Source: Companilactobacillus tucceti DSM 20183
GTDB taxonomy: Bacteria; Bacillota; Bacilli; Lactobacillales; Lactobacillaceae
Length of the DNA stretch: 64,000 nt
NCBI RefSeq assembly: GCF_001434665.1
Contig: NZ_AZDG01000004.1
Coordinates: 1-64,000 of the forward strand
Direction of reading: 5' to 3'
The notes below the pieces were generated by a model. The model was not told the origin of the DNA. It was given only the letters and a program-made list of their open reading frames with translations, and did not search any database. A program made the position numbers and the translations under genes. Shown here one piece after another: positions 26,856 to 35,637 of this stretch (position 1 is the stretch's first letter; each line of letters begins with the position of its first letter).

Positions 26856-27719
26856 ATGATTGATAATTACTTGCTGGAGGAATTAGTAACTTTTAGTAAA
26901 TTTGGAACTCTGGCGGCCACCGCAGAAGAACTGATGGTGACACAGCCAACGGTAACTCGTGGAATGCAAAAACTTGAAGATGAGTTAAATGTGAAATTAT
27001 TTGACCGTCAACCCAATCACATTTCTTTGACCAAAACTGGAGTTTTAGCAGCTAAAGAAGCACAAAAGGTTTTGAATCAGAATCAAAGTTTTATTAACAC
27101 AGTTCAAGCATATGAGGCCAGCAACACTACCCTAACAGTCGGTTCAGTAGTTCCTGGACCTACAATCGTTTTGCATTCAATAAATAACATGCCCAAAAAT
27201 ACTGTTATCAAGGATGCTTTATTACAACAAGATGATGTTATCAGCGACTTAGAAAACTTAAGCTATTCAATGATTCTAACTAATCAAGAAATCATGACCG
27301 ATTCGATCGAGTCTCGCTTCATTGGTAGTGAAAAATTATCAGTTAACTTAGATAAGTTCACTTACTTGGCTAATAAAAAATCAGTGAGATTTGATGAATT
27401 AAAAGGAATGAGTTTTATCGTTATTAACGATATAGGTATATGGAAAGAAATTATTCAAAATAATATTCCAGATGCTAAATTCTTGTACCAAGAACAATAT
27501 GATGCTTTTCAAGAAATAACTCAGTACTCCAATTTTCCTTATTTCAGTACCAATATTTCTCCAAAAAGTAATCATATTCCTTCAAAAGATGATGATCGTG
27601 TCAGAATCCCAATTAGTGATGATGAAAGTACAATGAATTTTTATGCTTCTTATTTAAAAAATCAAAAAGCAAAAGTTGATCCGTTGATTAAATTAATATC
27701 TCAAGCTTGGATATATTAA
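26856..27719 (+). CDS. LysR family regulator
   Basis: A 287-aa LysR-type regulator. The N-terminal helix-turn-helix reads TFSKFGTLAATAEELMVTQPTVTRGMQKLEDELNVKLF; the effector domain follows from about residue 90. It is divergent from the reductase-SDR-flavodoxin operon, which it probably controls, perhaps in response to carbonyl or redox stress (inference). GAGG precedes the ATG. A hairpin terminator follows. Confidence 0.87.
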   Translation: MIDNYLLEELVTFSKFGTLAATAEELMVTQPTVTRGMQKLEDELNVKLFDRQPNHISLTKTGVLAAKEAQKVLNQNQSFINTVQAYEASNTTLTVGSVVPGPTIVLHSINNMPKNTVIKDALLQQDDVISDLENLSYSMILTNQEIMTDSIESRFIGSEKLSVNLDKFTYLANKKSVRFDELKGMSFIVINDIGIWKEIIQNNIPDAKFLYQEQYDAFQEITQYSNFPYFSTNISPKSNHIPSKDDDRVRIPISDDESTMNFYASYLKNQKAKVDPLIKLISQAWIY

Positions 27720-27730
27720 AGAATTTCAAG

Positions 27731-27775
27731 ACAAAAAAGCCAGTAATCTAAAAATTGATTACTGACCTTGTTTGT
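27731..27775 (+). terminator. Terminator of lysR
   Basis: The stem CAGTAATC (27741-27748) and GATTACTG (27757-27764), extended imperfectly outward, is followed by CCTTGTTTGTTT. It starts about 20 bases after the lysR stop. Confidence 0.6.
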
Positions 27776-27776
27776 T

Positions 27777-27800
27777 TCCGATATCGAGTAATTTCGGCTT
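27777..27800. repeat. F1 fragment
   Basis: TTCCGATATCGAGTAATT here is the same as the left end of F1 copy C (24258-24275). The rest of the element is absent. It is probably a decayed or recombined copy, adjacent to the complete copy D. Confidence 0.5.
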
Positions 27801-27842
27801 TTAAAATTGTATTTATATAATTATAATAGTATTTCGTAAATT

Positions 27843-28017
27843 AGCCGGAAGGCGCAGAAAAATTAGGTTGCTGTGAAGGTGGCGTTAGCACTTTAGTGCT
27901 TACACCACGGGACGAATTTTGAAACTCGCGGACTTTGCAAGGTTCAAAATCGAGATTCAAGACCTCGGCTTGAATCGTTCCCCATAGCAACCTAATTTTT
28001 CTGTGACTGGAGGCGGC
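27843..28017 (-). repeat. F1 structured 3' repeat, copy D
   Basis: A reverse-strand F1 element, 22 bases past the stop of the YeiH gene and in sense with it. A perfect 18-bp closing stem (27855-27872 with 27986-28003) has a sequence unlike the other copies. The inner hairpins are GATTCAAG/CTTGAATC, AATTTTGAAAC/GGTTCAAAAT and AGCACTTTAGTGCT. The core AATCTCGATTTTGAA is shared. Confidence 0.78.
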
Positions 28018-28039
28018 AAAACATCACCTACATATATTT

Positions 28040-29056
28040 TTAGAAAAACATTTTACTAACCACAATCATAAATCCTAATAAAACAACAGAAACGATTGAT
28101 GCAGCTAAAACGGCTTTTTTGCCGCTAGTCATAAATACTTTAAAATTAACACTCATACCTAAAGCTGCCATTGCCATTCCTAGAACCAAATAAGCTAGTT
28201 TTACTAAACCATTTAATATCCCAACTGGCATTGGAATAAAAGTTCCAATAATACTAGCTAAAATAAAGCCACCCATAAACCATGGAATCGGTAATTTCTG
28301 CTTAGTAGTATTTCCATTTGATTCTGTTCTTTGATACCAAATTCCAATGATCAAGGCTGCTGGCGCCAACATCAAAACTCGTGACAATTTAGTAATAATT
28401 GCTGTACTTAAGCTAATAGATCCACCGGCACCACCAGTTGCAATAGCATGTGCTATTTCATGTAATGATCCACCCGCCATAACTCCAAATTGGGAAGATG
28501 TCATATTTAACATTGGCTTAATGGCTATTTCGATCAACGTAAATATTGTTCCTAAAATTGCTACAATAGCTACTGCCAAAACTTCGTCATCCTTTTTTTG
28601 TGCTTCAGCATCCGGATGAACTTTTATTTGTGGAGAAACTCCCATAACCGCAGCAGCACCACATATTCCTGTACCACTGGCTGTTAATATGGCTAATTCC
28701 TTATTAACTCCCAATTTTCTGGCAATATTATAAGTTAAAATCACAACACCACTAACAACTATTACTGCCACTAAAATTGTTTTAATACCAGCATTGGCTA
28801 AATCTATCAAATTCAATTTAAATCCTAAGAGAATGATTCCTAATCTCAAGAACTTATTAGAAACAAAACCTATTCCGGATTTGGCTTTCTTAATAACTGG
28901 TTGATGTATTTGAAAAAACATCCCCAATATCAAAGATATTACCAATGCACCAATAATAGTTAGGTATAGTAGTCCACCAAAAAATGTTCCTAAAGCGGAA
29001 CAAATCAAGGTCATAATAAATGCATAATAAAAACTACTTGTTCTAAAAATCCCCAT
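28040..29056 (-). CDS. YeiH family putative sulfate exporter
   Basis: A 338-aa membrane protein of the UPF0324 (YeiH) family with about ten hydrophobic segments. Typical segments are GFVSNKFLRLGIILLGFKLN, LTASGTGICGAAAVMG and AGGSLHEIAHAIATG. The family is annotated as sulfate exporters; direct proof is thin. It is divergent from a LysR gene (CysL/YeiE-like), a conserved partnership. GAGAGG precedes the ATG. Confidence 0.87.
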   Translation of the reverse strand: MGIFRTSSFYYAFIMTLICSALGTFFGGLLYLTIIGALVISLILGMFFQIHQPVIKKAKSGIGFVSNKFLRLGIILLGFKLNLIDLANAGIKTILVAVIVVSGVVILTYNIARKLGVNKELAILTASGTGICGAAAVMGVSPQIKVHPDAEAQKKDDEVLAVAIVAILGTIFTLIEIAIKPMLNMTSSQFGVMAGGSLHEIAHAIATGGAGGSISLSTAIITKLSRVLMLAPAALIIGIWYQRTESNGNTTKQKLPIPWFMGGFILASIIGTFIPMPVGILNGLVKLAYLVLGMAMAALGMSVNFKVFMTSGKKAVLAASIVSVVLLGFMIVVSKMFF

Positions 29057-29164
29057 AAATATGTTTTCCTCTCTTTTAACATGATTTAAATGATAATATA
29101 GAATTGATATAAGTAAAAATTAGTAATTGTTTTTATATTATAAATAATTCTTATGAGGTCAATC

Positions 29165-30016
29165 ATGTTAGATAAAAGATTCAAAACTTTAGCCATTCTT
29201 TCAGAAACTCTCTCCTATACTAAAACGGCTCAAAAACTGTTCGTTACTCAACCGGCGGTCTCTCAACAGATTAATTCTTTAGAAAATGAATTAAACTTAC
29301 TTTTAGTTACAAAAAATAATAATAAAATCAAACTAACTCAATCTGGAATTATTCTAGCTAACTATGCTAAAAAAACTTCTATGGAAAGTCAGCGACTCAT
29401 AAAATCACTTCAAGACGAAAAAAGTCTACGTAAATTAAAAATGGGTTGCACTTTATCACTAAGCACAACCCTACTACCAGAATTTATTAATAAACTAAAC
29501 AGTGACTTCAAGATCACTACCACTGAAATAAATAATACTAAACATGTTTTAAGCAAGATTCGTGACGGAAAAATCGACTTTGGACTCATTGAGGGTAACT
29601 TTGATAAAAAGGAATTTGACTACATCTTAATTAAGCGTGAGCCCTTTATTTGTGTAGCAAATCCTGAATTAGACGTCAAAGAACCTCTTCCTATTGAAAA
29701 ATTATTCGACCAAAATATTCTAATAAGAGAAATTGGTTCAGGTAGTCGTGATATTTTAGAAAACTGGTTAGCAATTCAAAATTTTCAAATAAATGATTTT
29801 CAAAATATCTCTGAAATTTCCAGTCCAACAACGATAATTCAATTACTAAAGCAAAATCTAGGAATTAGTTTCATGTATAAATCACTTGTGGAAAATGATT
29901 TGGAACACGGACTATTGAAACAAATTCCGATTCAAGAATTTCATATTGATCATCCTATAAACTTGGTTTTTCTAAAGGATAGTTATTTTAAAGATACTTA
30001 TAAGCAGCTTGTTTAG
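29165..30016 (+). CDS. LysR family regulator next to yeiH
   Basis: A 283-aa LysR-type regulator. The helix-turn-helix is in LSETLSYTKTAQKLFVTQPAVSQQINSLENELNLLL. I place the start at ATG 29165 (GAGG six bases upstream) rather than ATG 29153, which overlaps that site. Its effector domain begins near residue 90. Divergence from yeiH suggests that it regulates that transporter, possibly sensing sulfur status. Confidence 0.86.
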   Translation: MLDKRFKTLAILSETLSYTKTAQKLFVTQPAVSQQINSLENELNLLLVTKNNNKIKLTQSGIILANYAKKTSMESQRLIKSLQDEKSLRKLKMGCTLSLSTTLLPEFINKLNSDFKITTTEINNTKHVLSKIRDGKIDFGLIEGNFDKKEFDYILIKREPFICVANPELDVKEPLPIEKLFDQNILIREIGSGSRDILENWLAIQNFQINDFQNISEISSPTTIIQLLKQNLGISFMYKSLVENDLEHGLLKQIPIQEFHIDHPINLVFLKDSYFKDTYKQLV

Positions 30017-30033
30017 AAGTTAAACATGCGGTC

Positions 30034-30078
30034 ATAAACATGCAACCAAACATAGCTTTTTCCACTTAAAACAAATGG
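30034..30078 (-). repeat. Partial F2 repeat fused to F3 copy 3
   Basis: TAAACATGC, CAAACATAGCTTTTTCC and ACTTAAAACAAATGG match the distal half of reverse-strand F2 elements (compare 63361-63405). The proximal half with AGAG is missing; instead the sequence continues into a hairpin and then F3 copy 3. This is a mosaic junction. Confidence 0.6.
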
Positions 30079-30107
30079 TGCCATGACATACGTCACAGCA
30101 CCATTTT
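30078..30107 (+). terminator. Terminator hairpin between lysR and F3 copy 3
   Basis: GGTGCCATGACATA is paired with CGTCACAGCACC, followed by ATTTTG. The core TGACATACGTCA is shared with the hairpins at 14237 and 20300. It may end the lysR transcript. Confidence 0.55.
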
Positions 30108-30110
30108 GCA

Positions 30111-30249
30111 TTTCCAAATTTTTTATAACATAACCGTGTAACAAAAGGCTGCAACCTCCACATAGCTACGAATCACAAACGATTGATAGTACCAATCGTT
30201 CGTGCTTCTAGGCTATATTCCGGTAGCAAAACGCCTTTTTTTACACTCT
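30111..30249 (-). repeat. F3 structured 3' repeat, copy 3
   Basis: An F3 element reading from AGAGTGTAAA at 30249, five bases past the stop of the reverse-strand gene at 30254. The inner hairpin is AAACGATTG/CAATCGTTC instead of AATGATTG/CAATCATT, so both arms changed together. The other stems and conserved strands are as in copies 1, 2 and 4. Confidence 0.78.
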
Positions 30250-30253
30250 TTTT

Positions 30254-31954
30254 TTACAAATCTAACTTATACCCAGTAACAATAGGCTCACGGTCATTAT
30301 GAATATCACGGAAATATTCATATTCAGATAATCCTGAGAAAGAACCTACTATATTGTAAATATTAGTATAGCCAAGGTTATTCAACGCACGGACCATGTT
30401 ATAGCTTCTTTGACTGGTCAAACAGTGAATATAAACTGGTTTATTCCGTGGAATTTCATCTAAACGACCACGGAACTGACTTAATGGAATATTAAGAGCA
30501 CCTTTAATATGACCTTCCGCAAATTCATCTGGTTCACGTGCATCAATAATAAATGCTCCATCATCTACTAAATCACGGACTTTTGTAAGAGAAATTTGCT
30601 TATATTCATCATTTAAAATATTTGTTGCCACAAGTCCTGCCATATTAACGGCATTTTTAGCAGTGCTAAACATTGGCTGGTAGCATAATTCAAGATTTTG
30701 TAGATCTTCAACATATCCATGCATAGTGATCATTGTTGCAATAACATCAATTTGTTTATCGACTTGGCTTAGACCGACAGCTTGAGCTCCCAAAATCTCA
30801 CCGGTTGGATAACTGAATACTAATTTTAGAAAAATGGGATGTACATCAGGCATCAAAGAAACTTTGTCTTTTGGCGCTACCATAGCTACACGATATTCAA
30901 TCCCATTCTTTTGACATTGTTCTTCACTTAATCCAGTGGAAGCGGCATTTAATCCAAAGACACCGATAACTTGTGATCCAATGACACCATGTTGATGTAC
31001 TAAACGTCCATATGCATGATTTACGGCATCACGAGCTTCTATTTGAGCTGGAAAGGCTAAGTCTAGTCTTTCCTTTTTTCTAGTCAACATATTAACTACT
31101 TCAATTGCATCACCAACTGCATATACATGAGGCAAATTAGTTTGATAATTTTGATTTACTGCAATAGCTCCAGTCTCACCAATTTTCACGCCAATTTTTT
31201 TAGCTAATGAAACTTCAGGTTTAACACCAACGGCCATTATTACCATTTCAGTAGGAACGTTTTCACCAGAATCAAAAATAACCTCATCATCCGTAAATTC
31301 AACTACTTTGTGGTTAAGTAACAGACGTACCCCATGTTCCATCAATTGTTTATGAATAATTTGAGCCAAATCATCATCCATATTTCTTAAAACATGTTTT
31401 GATGATCCAACTAGTGTTACATCTTTACCAGCTTTAATTAGATTTTCTGTTACTTCTAGCCCTATGAATCCAGCACCGACTACAGTAATGTTTTGAACGT
31501 CGTTTTCTTCAATATAACCTTGTATTTTTCTTATATCGACAACATTTCTAACTGAAAAGACATTATCGTTATCAATCCCTTTAATATCACTAGGCATTTT
31601 AGGAACTGCACCTGGTGATAAGAATAATTCATCATAATTATATGTTTTAATACTCTTAGTAACTAGATCTCTTATTTGGACAGTTCTATTTTCAGCGGAT
31701 ACATCTATTACTTCTGTATTAGTAACAGCGTTGATGTTATATTGCTTTTTAAATTGTTCTGGACTCATCAAAACAATATCATCAGCATTTTCAATTGTTC
31801 CACTTAAATGATATGGAAGCGCACAATTAGAGAAGGAAACATCAGGACCCTTCTCAAACATTGTTATTTCAGCATCTTCATCTAATCTTCTAACTCTCGC
31901 TGCAACTGACGCGCCTCCAGCAACGCCACCGACAACAATAATCTTTTTTCCCAT
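30254..31954 (-). CDS. CoA-disulfide reductase with fused rhodanese domain
   Basis: A 566-aa flavoprotein-rhodanese fusion (CoADR-RHD type). The FAD motif VVGGVAGGASVAARVRRL (7-24) is followed by redox Cys44 in SFSNCALPYH. A second nucleotide motif lies in TVVGAGFIGLEV. The C-terminal rhodanese domain (about 460-550) has active-site Cys511 in HCLTSQRS. Related enzymes reduce CoA disulfide, persulfides or polysulfide with NAD(P)H. It is monocistronic, preceded by AAGGAG and followed directly by F3 copy 3. Confidence 0.9.
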   Translation of the reverse strand: MGKKIIVVGGVAGGASVAARVRRLDEDAEITMFEKGPDVSFSNCALPYHLSGTIENADDIVLMSPEQFKKQYNINAVTNTEVIDVSAENRTVQIRDLVTKSIKTYNYDELFLSPGAVPKMPSDIKGIDNDNVFSVRNVVDIRKIQGYIEENDVQNITVVGAGFIGLEVTENLIKAGKDVTLVGSSKHVLRNMDDDLAQIIHKQLMEHGVRLLLNHKVVEFTDDEVIFDSGENVPTEMVIMAVGVKPEVSLAKKIGVKIGETGAIAVNQNYQTNLPHVYAVGDAIEVVNMLTRKKERLDLAFPAQIEARDAVNHAYGRLVHQHGVIGSQVIGVFGLNAASTGLSEEQCQKNGIEYRVAMVAPKDKVSLMPDVHPIFLKLVFSYPTGEILGAQAVGLSQVDKQIDVIATMITMHGYVEDLQNLELCYQPMFSTAKNAVNMAGLVATNILNDEYKQISLTKVRDLVDDGAFIIDAREPDEFAEGHIKGALNIPLSQFRGRLDEIPRNKPVYIHCLTSQRSYNMVRALNNLGYTNIYNIVGSFSGLSEYEYFRDIHNDREPIVTGYKLDL

Positions 31955-32122
31955 TTTTATTCACTCCTTAAATGAGGTCGCACGCAATTCTAAGGTAAAT
32001 TAAATAAAGCCCTTACATTTCCAGCATACTTCATTAAGAACGATTTAGCCATAATAAATCAGTTTCTTCTACTAATTGTGCATGATAATATATTATTATC
32101 AATCAAGAAAAGAGGATTTATA

Positions 32123-32596
32123 ATGAAGATTTATTTTGCTAATGGTTTATTTTCTCAAGCCGACCGCATGTTTAACGAAGTCGTAGTTAAGCAAATAAGA
32201 GAAATGTCCAATGATATTGAGGTTTATCTTCCTCAAGAAAATGGTGACATTAACGACAAAACTAAATTCGCTGACTCAATCAAAATTGCTGAAGAAGATA
32301 ACAAAGAATTGCTTTCTTCTGATTTAGTTGTCGCAATTCTTGATGGAGAAATTATTGATATCGGTGTTGCTTCAGAAATAGGTCTAGCATTTGGTAAAGA
32401 GATCCCCGTTCTTGGACTATATACTGATTTAAGACAACATGGAGCAGAAAATCCTGAAAAGCTTAAGGCTGTAGGTGAAATTGGTGAGAATCCTTTCCAA
32501 TATGTTAATACTTATACGATTGGACTCATCAAATTGAATGGTAAAGTCGTCAACACGATCGACAAATTATTGGCTGAAATTAAAGCGTATATCTAA
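32123..32596 (+). CDS. ndt: Nucleoside 2-deoxyribosyltransferase
   Basis: A 157-aa enzyme that swaps bases between deoxynucleosides, a salvage reaction typical of lactobacilli. It begins MKIYFANGLFSQADRMFN and carries the active-site region LDGEIIDIGVASEIGLAF, where the final Glu is the likely nucleophile. The start is ATG 32123, with AGAGG seven bases upstream; the frame open from 32078 is not supported. A T-rich terminator follows. Confidence 0.87.
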   Translation: MKIYFANGLFSQADRMFNEVVVKQIREMSNDIEVYLPQENGDINDKTKFADSIKIAEEDNKELLSSDLVVAILDGEIIDIGVASEIGLAFGKEIPVLGLYTDLRQHGAENPEKLKAVGEIGENPFQYVNTYTIGLIKLNGKVVNTIDKLLAEIKAYI

Positions 32597-32652
32597 AATA
32601 ATTTTGTAAATATTGAGTTTTTTAGATTTCAATAACATTACATGTCTTTTAC

Positions 32653-32677
32653 AGTTGGATTATATCCAACTTTTTTT
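32653..32677 (+). terminator. Terminator of ndt
   Basis: The stem AGTTGGAT (32653-32660) and ATCCAACT (32664-32671), with loop TAT, is followed by six or more T residues. Confidence 0.85.
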
Positions 32678-32759
32678 ATGCCATGCGTTATATGATGTTT
32701 CTCGTAAGAAAATTCGTTAAGCCAAAAAGGCTTCAAAGTAATTCGGGGGACATATCTCA

Positions 32760-33584
32760 ATGAGAATCAAGAAATTAGCAGTATCAGTATTAACAGTCGC
32801 TTCACTTGCACTTACAACATTTGCCGCAACAGGCAATGCTGTCCAAGCCGCAGTTTCAGTTTCTAACACAGACGGTGTAGTTTACGTTACAAACGCTAAC
32901 GGCGCTACAGTATACAACGAACCTTCAGTTGATGGTGATATTACAACTGGTTCAGCTTCATTACAAAACAATACAGCATGGAAAATTGACAAGGCAATCA
33001 CACTTGATGACGCAACTTACTATGAAGTTGGTACAAATATGTGGCTTAAGTCATCTGATATTTCATTCGATGCTCCACAAGCAAATACATCTACACAATC
33101 TTCAAGCGAAGTTAATAAATGGATGTATGTTAAATCAGATCAAGGTAACGTAAATCTTTATGATGCACCAAATGGTTACTTTAACGGTAACTCTGTCTCA
33201 AATGGTTCAGGTTATGAAGTATATGATGAATATACAGACTCAAATAACCAAGTTTGGTATGATCTTGGCGCTGGTCAATGGATCAAAGCTGAATTCATGA
33301 CAGAACAACAAGTATCAGAAACAATCACTATGAACGCTACAGCTTATGATCCAGCTGTTTTAGGTTCAAGTATGGGTTACAGCGGTGTTGCTGCCAACTT
33401 ATCAAAATTCCCTAAGGGTACACATCTAAAGATCACTGATAGCAATGGTAATGTTTATGACCGTGTTGTTAATGATACTGGTTACTTTGCATACAGCAAC
33501 CCTAACCAATTAGATATCGCTATGCCAAATTCACAAGCACTACAATTTGGTCGCCAAAACGTTACAGTTCAAGTAATTAAATAA
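32760..33584 (+). CDS. Secreted 3D-domain protein with two SLAP-like repeats
   Basis: A 274-aa exported protein. The signal peptide is residues 1-30 (cleavage near VQAA). Two SLAP- or SH3-like wall-binding repeats follow, each ending in a W motif: YYEVGTNMWLKSSDI (about 87-101) and WYDLGAGQWIKAEFM (about 163-177). The C-terminal 3D domain (about 187-274) shows its three conserved Asp in TAYDP, VVNDTGYF and QLDIAMP, as in MltA/Rpf-like peptidoglycan lytic proteins. It probably acts on the cell wall. CGGGGGAC precedes the ATG. Confidence 0.82.
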   Translation: MRIKKLAVSVLTVASLALTTFAATGNAVQAAVSVSNTDGVVYVTNANGATVYNEPSVDGDITTGSASLQNNTAWKIDKAITLDDATYYEVGTNMWLKSSDISFDAPQANTSTQSSSEVNKWMYVKSDQGNVNLYDAPNGYFNGNSVSNGSGYEVYDEYTDSNNQVWYDLGAGQWIKAEFMTEQQVSETITMNATAYDPAVLGSSMGYSGVAANLSKFPKGTHLKITDSNGNVYDRVVNDTGYFAYSNPNQLDIAMPNSQALQFGRQNVTVQVIK

Positions 33585-33592
33585 ATACAAAA

Positions 33593-33730
33593 GAGTGGAA
33601 CAAAACATGTTCAGCTTTTGAGCATTAAGGAAAGCAAGACCAGTAATCCGATTTTGGATTGCGGGTCTTGTTTTGGTTAAGCGGAAAAAGCTATGTTTTG
33701 TTGCACGTTTATGCTGCATGTTTAAAGAAG
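33593..33730 (+). repeat. F2 structured 3' repeat, copy 1
   Basis: It begins AGAG nine bases after the 3D-protein stop. The outer arm GTGGAACAAAACAT pairs with ATGTTTTGTTGCAC. Conserved strands TTCAGCTTTTGAGCATTAA and TTAAGCGGAAAAAGCT enclose a hairpin around AGACC-AGTAATCC. The distal end is CACGTTTATGCTGCATG. It is in sense with the upstream gene. Confidence 0.8.
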
Positions 33731-33754
33731 TTTTGTCCAAAGCTCTTTTTACGC

Positions 33755-34534
33755 CTAATTATTGTGGTTATAAGCAAAAACAGTTAGTGGTGCAAAGACT
33801 ATTACGATTCCAATTCCAAAAAGTAATACTAACCAAGCTTCATTTGTCCAACTACCTGTGGATAAAATTTGTCTAACAGCGGTAATAACGTAAGTTATTG
33901 GATTCAGATACACAATGAATTTCATAGTTTTAGATAATGTATCAACTGGAATAAATGCATTAGATAAGAATGTTAAAGTCAACATAATCATTAGTGAAAA
34001 ACTCTGAACAGCAGATGCACTTTTAGCTAATAATCCCAATAGTGCAAATACCCATGAGATTGCCCAACCAGAGAATATTGCAAGCAATCCACTTACAACA
34101 ACTACCCAAAAGATTCCAGCAGCTGGTCTCCACCCCATTAAATAACCTACTGACAATGAAGTAATAGTTGCAATTACTAAACGTAAAATATCAGCAAAAA
34201 GTTGACCGGCTAGAGGTGCAATGTGTGCCATAGGTAATGATTTAAATCTATCAAAGACTCCAGAGTCTAAATCCTCTCTAATCTGTGACCCTGAACCAGA
34301 TGCGGCCGATAACATTGTTTGAATCAATATTCCTGGAACAATCGTTGGCAAGTAACTTTTAACGTTACCAGAAATTGCCCCTCCAAACAGATATCCAAAC
34401 ATCAACATAAACATAATTGGCTGAATAATAACATCCATAAATTGATCTGGATTATGAAGTGTTTTCAAAAGATTACGATAAGCCATTGTTGCAGTATTCA
34501 TAATTAAATTTCCATGATGTGTCTCTACATTCAT
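33755..34534 (-). CDS. ABC-2 type exporter permease
   Basis: A 259-aa membrane protein of the ABC-2 (DrrB-like) family with six hydrophobic segments. The family signature VPGILIQTMLSAASGSG and LSNAFIPVDTLSKTMKFIVYLNPITY near the C-terminus are visible. It forms an exporter with the ATPase gene 18 bases upstream. AAGGA lies eight bases before the ATG. Drug or lipid export is typical; the substrate is unknown. Controlled probably by the divergent MarR gene. Confidence 0.87.
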   Translation of the reverse strand: MNVETHHGNLIMNTATMAYRNLLKTLHNPDQFMDVIIQPIMFMLMFGYLFGGAISGNVKSYLPTIVPGILIQTMLSAASGSGSQIREDLDSGVFDRFKSLPMAHIAPLAGQLFADILRLVIATITSLSVGYLMGWRPAAGIFWVVVVSGLLAIFSGWAISWVFALLGLLAKSASAVQSFSLMIMLTLTFLSNAFIPVDTLSKTMKFIVYLNPITYVITAVRQILSTGSWTNEAWLVLLFGIGIVIVFAPLTVFAYNHNN

Positions 34535-34552
34535 AATTAATATCCTTCTTTT

Positions 34553-35488
34553 CTAATTTTTACCTACTGTCAGTTTCATAAATACATCATCTAAAGATGG
34601 TTCTTTTACTGTCAGATTACTAATGCTTATTTTTGATTGTTTTAGAGTAACTAATAATGGTGCTAGTTGATCAACACTCTTCAAAGTGGTACTTAATTGT
34701 TCACCTGCGTGATGAATTGGCTCGCCAACATTGTTTGTTAATAATTTCATAGCATCATCAATTTGGGAATTGCGTTCAACAGTAAATTCCAGCTTTGTAC
34801 CACCGATTTGTTTTTTAAGTTCTTCTGGAGTTCCAATTTTTATTAATTTGCCATGATCAATGACTGCAATTCTATCTGCTAATTGATCAGCCTCATCTAA
34901 GTATTGTGTTGTAAGTAAAATAGTAGAACCTTGTTCAACCAATTTTCTGATCGTATCCCACATTTGAGTTCTAGTTCTTGGATCTAGACCCGTTGTAGGT
35001 TCATCTAAGAAAATCAAAGCAGGTCGAGTAATTAAACTTACCGCCAAATCCAATCTACGACGCATACCACCTGAAAAGTCTTTTAATGGTTTATCCGCTG
35101 AATTTATTAGAGAAAATTCTGATAATAATTCTTGTGTCCTCTTTTTTGAATCTAATCTAGATAATCCATTAAGCCTTGAAAAGATCATTAAATTCTCACG
35201 AGCTGAAATATCTTCGTCGACGGAAGCATATTGTCCAGTTAATCCAAACATTGATCTAGCCAGTCGCCCTTCTTTAACTGAATCATGTCCAAAAATTTTT
35301 ACACTTCCATTATTAGCTTTCATTAATGTGGTCATCATTCTCAATGTTGTTGTTTTACCAGCTCCGTTTGGACCTAATAATCCAAATACTTCACCTTTTT
35401 TTACATTAAAAGAAATGTCATCTACTGCAATTTTATTATTAAATTTTTTTGTTAAATGATTAACTTCAATAGCGTTTACTGCTTCCAT
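34553..35488 (-). CDS. ABC exporter ATP-binding protein, DrrA type
   Basis: A 311-aa ATPase partner of the ABC-2 permease. Walker A GPNGAGKTT (about 39-47), signature FSGGMRRRL (about 138-146), Walker B LIFLDEPTTGLDP and TTQYLDEADQL are present, with the C-terminal extension of DrrA proteins. GAGG precedes the ATG. It is the first gene of the two-gene operon and lies divergent to the MarR regulator, separated by repeated operator sites. Confidence 0.93.
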   Translation of the reverse strand: MEAVNAIEVNHLTKKFNNKIAVDDISFNVKKGEVFGLLGPNGAGKTTTLRMMTTLMKANNGSVKIFGHDSVKEGRLARSMFGLTGQYASVDEDISARENLMIFSRLNGLSRLDSKKRTQELLSEFSLINSADKPLKDFSGGMRRRLDLAVSLITRPALIFLDEPTTGLDPRTRTQMWDTIRKLVEQGSTILLTTQYLDEADQLADRIAVIDHGKLIKIGTPEELKKQIGGTKLEFTVERNSQIDDAMKLLTNNVGEPIHHAGEQLSTTLKSVDQLAPLLVTLKQSKISISNLTVKEPSLDDVFMKLTVGKN

Positions 35489-35514
35489 ATCTATTACCTC
35501 GTTAGCTTTTGATA

Positions 35515-35588
35515 TTAATCAGGTCACCTGATTAACTACATTGTAAGGGTACCTGATTAATTATACAAGTATTTTATCAGGTACCTTG
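35515..35588. promoter_or_regulatory. Three MarR operator-like repeats
   Basis: Site 1, TTAATCAGGT-C-ACCTGATTAA (35515-35535), is a perfect palindrome. Site 2, GGGTACCTGATTAA (35547-35560), keeps one full half. Site 3, TTTATCAGGTACCTTGA (35572-35588), keeps the other half. They fill the gap between the divergent ABC operon and the MarR gene, so that regulator is the likely ligand. Confidence 0.72.
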
Positions 35589-35637
35589 ACTATCTTTTTT
35601 AAAATCAACCAGTATAATAATATTTGGAGGTATAAAT

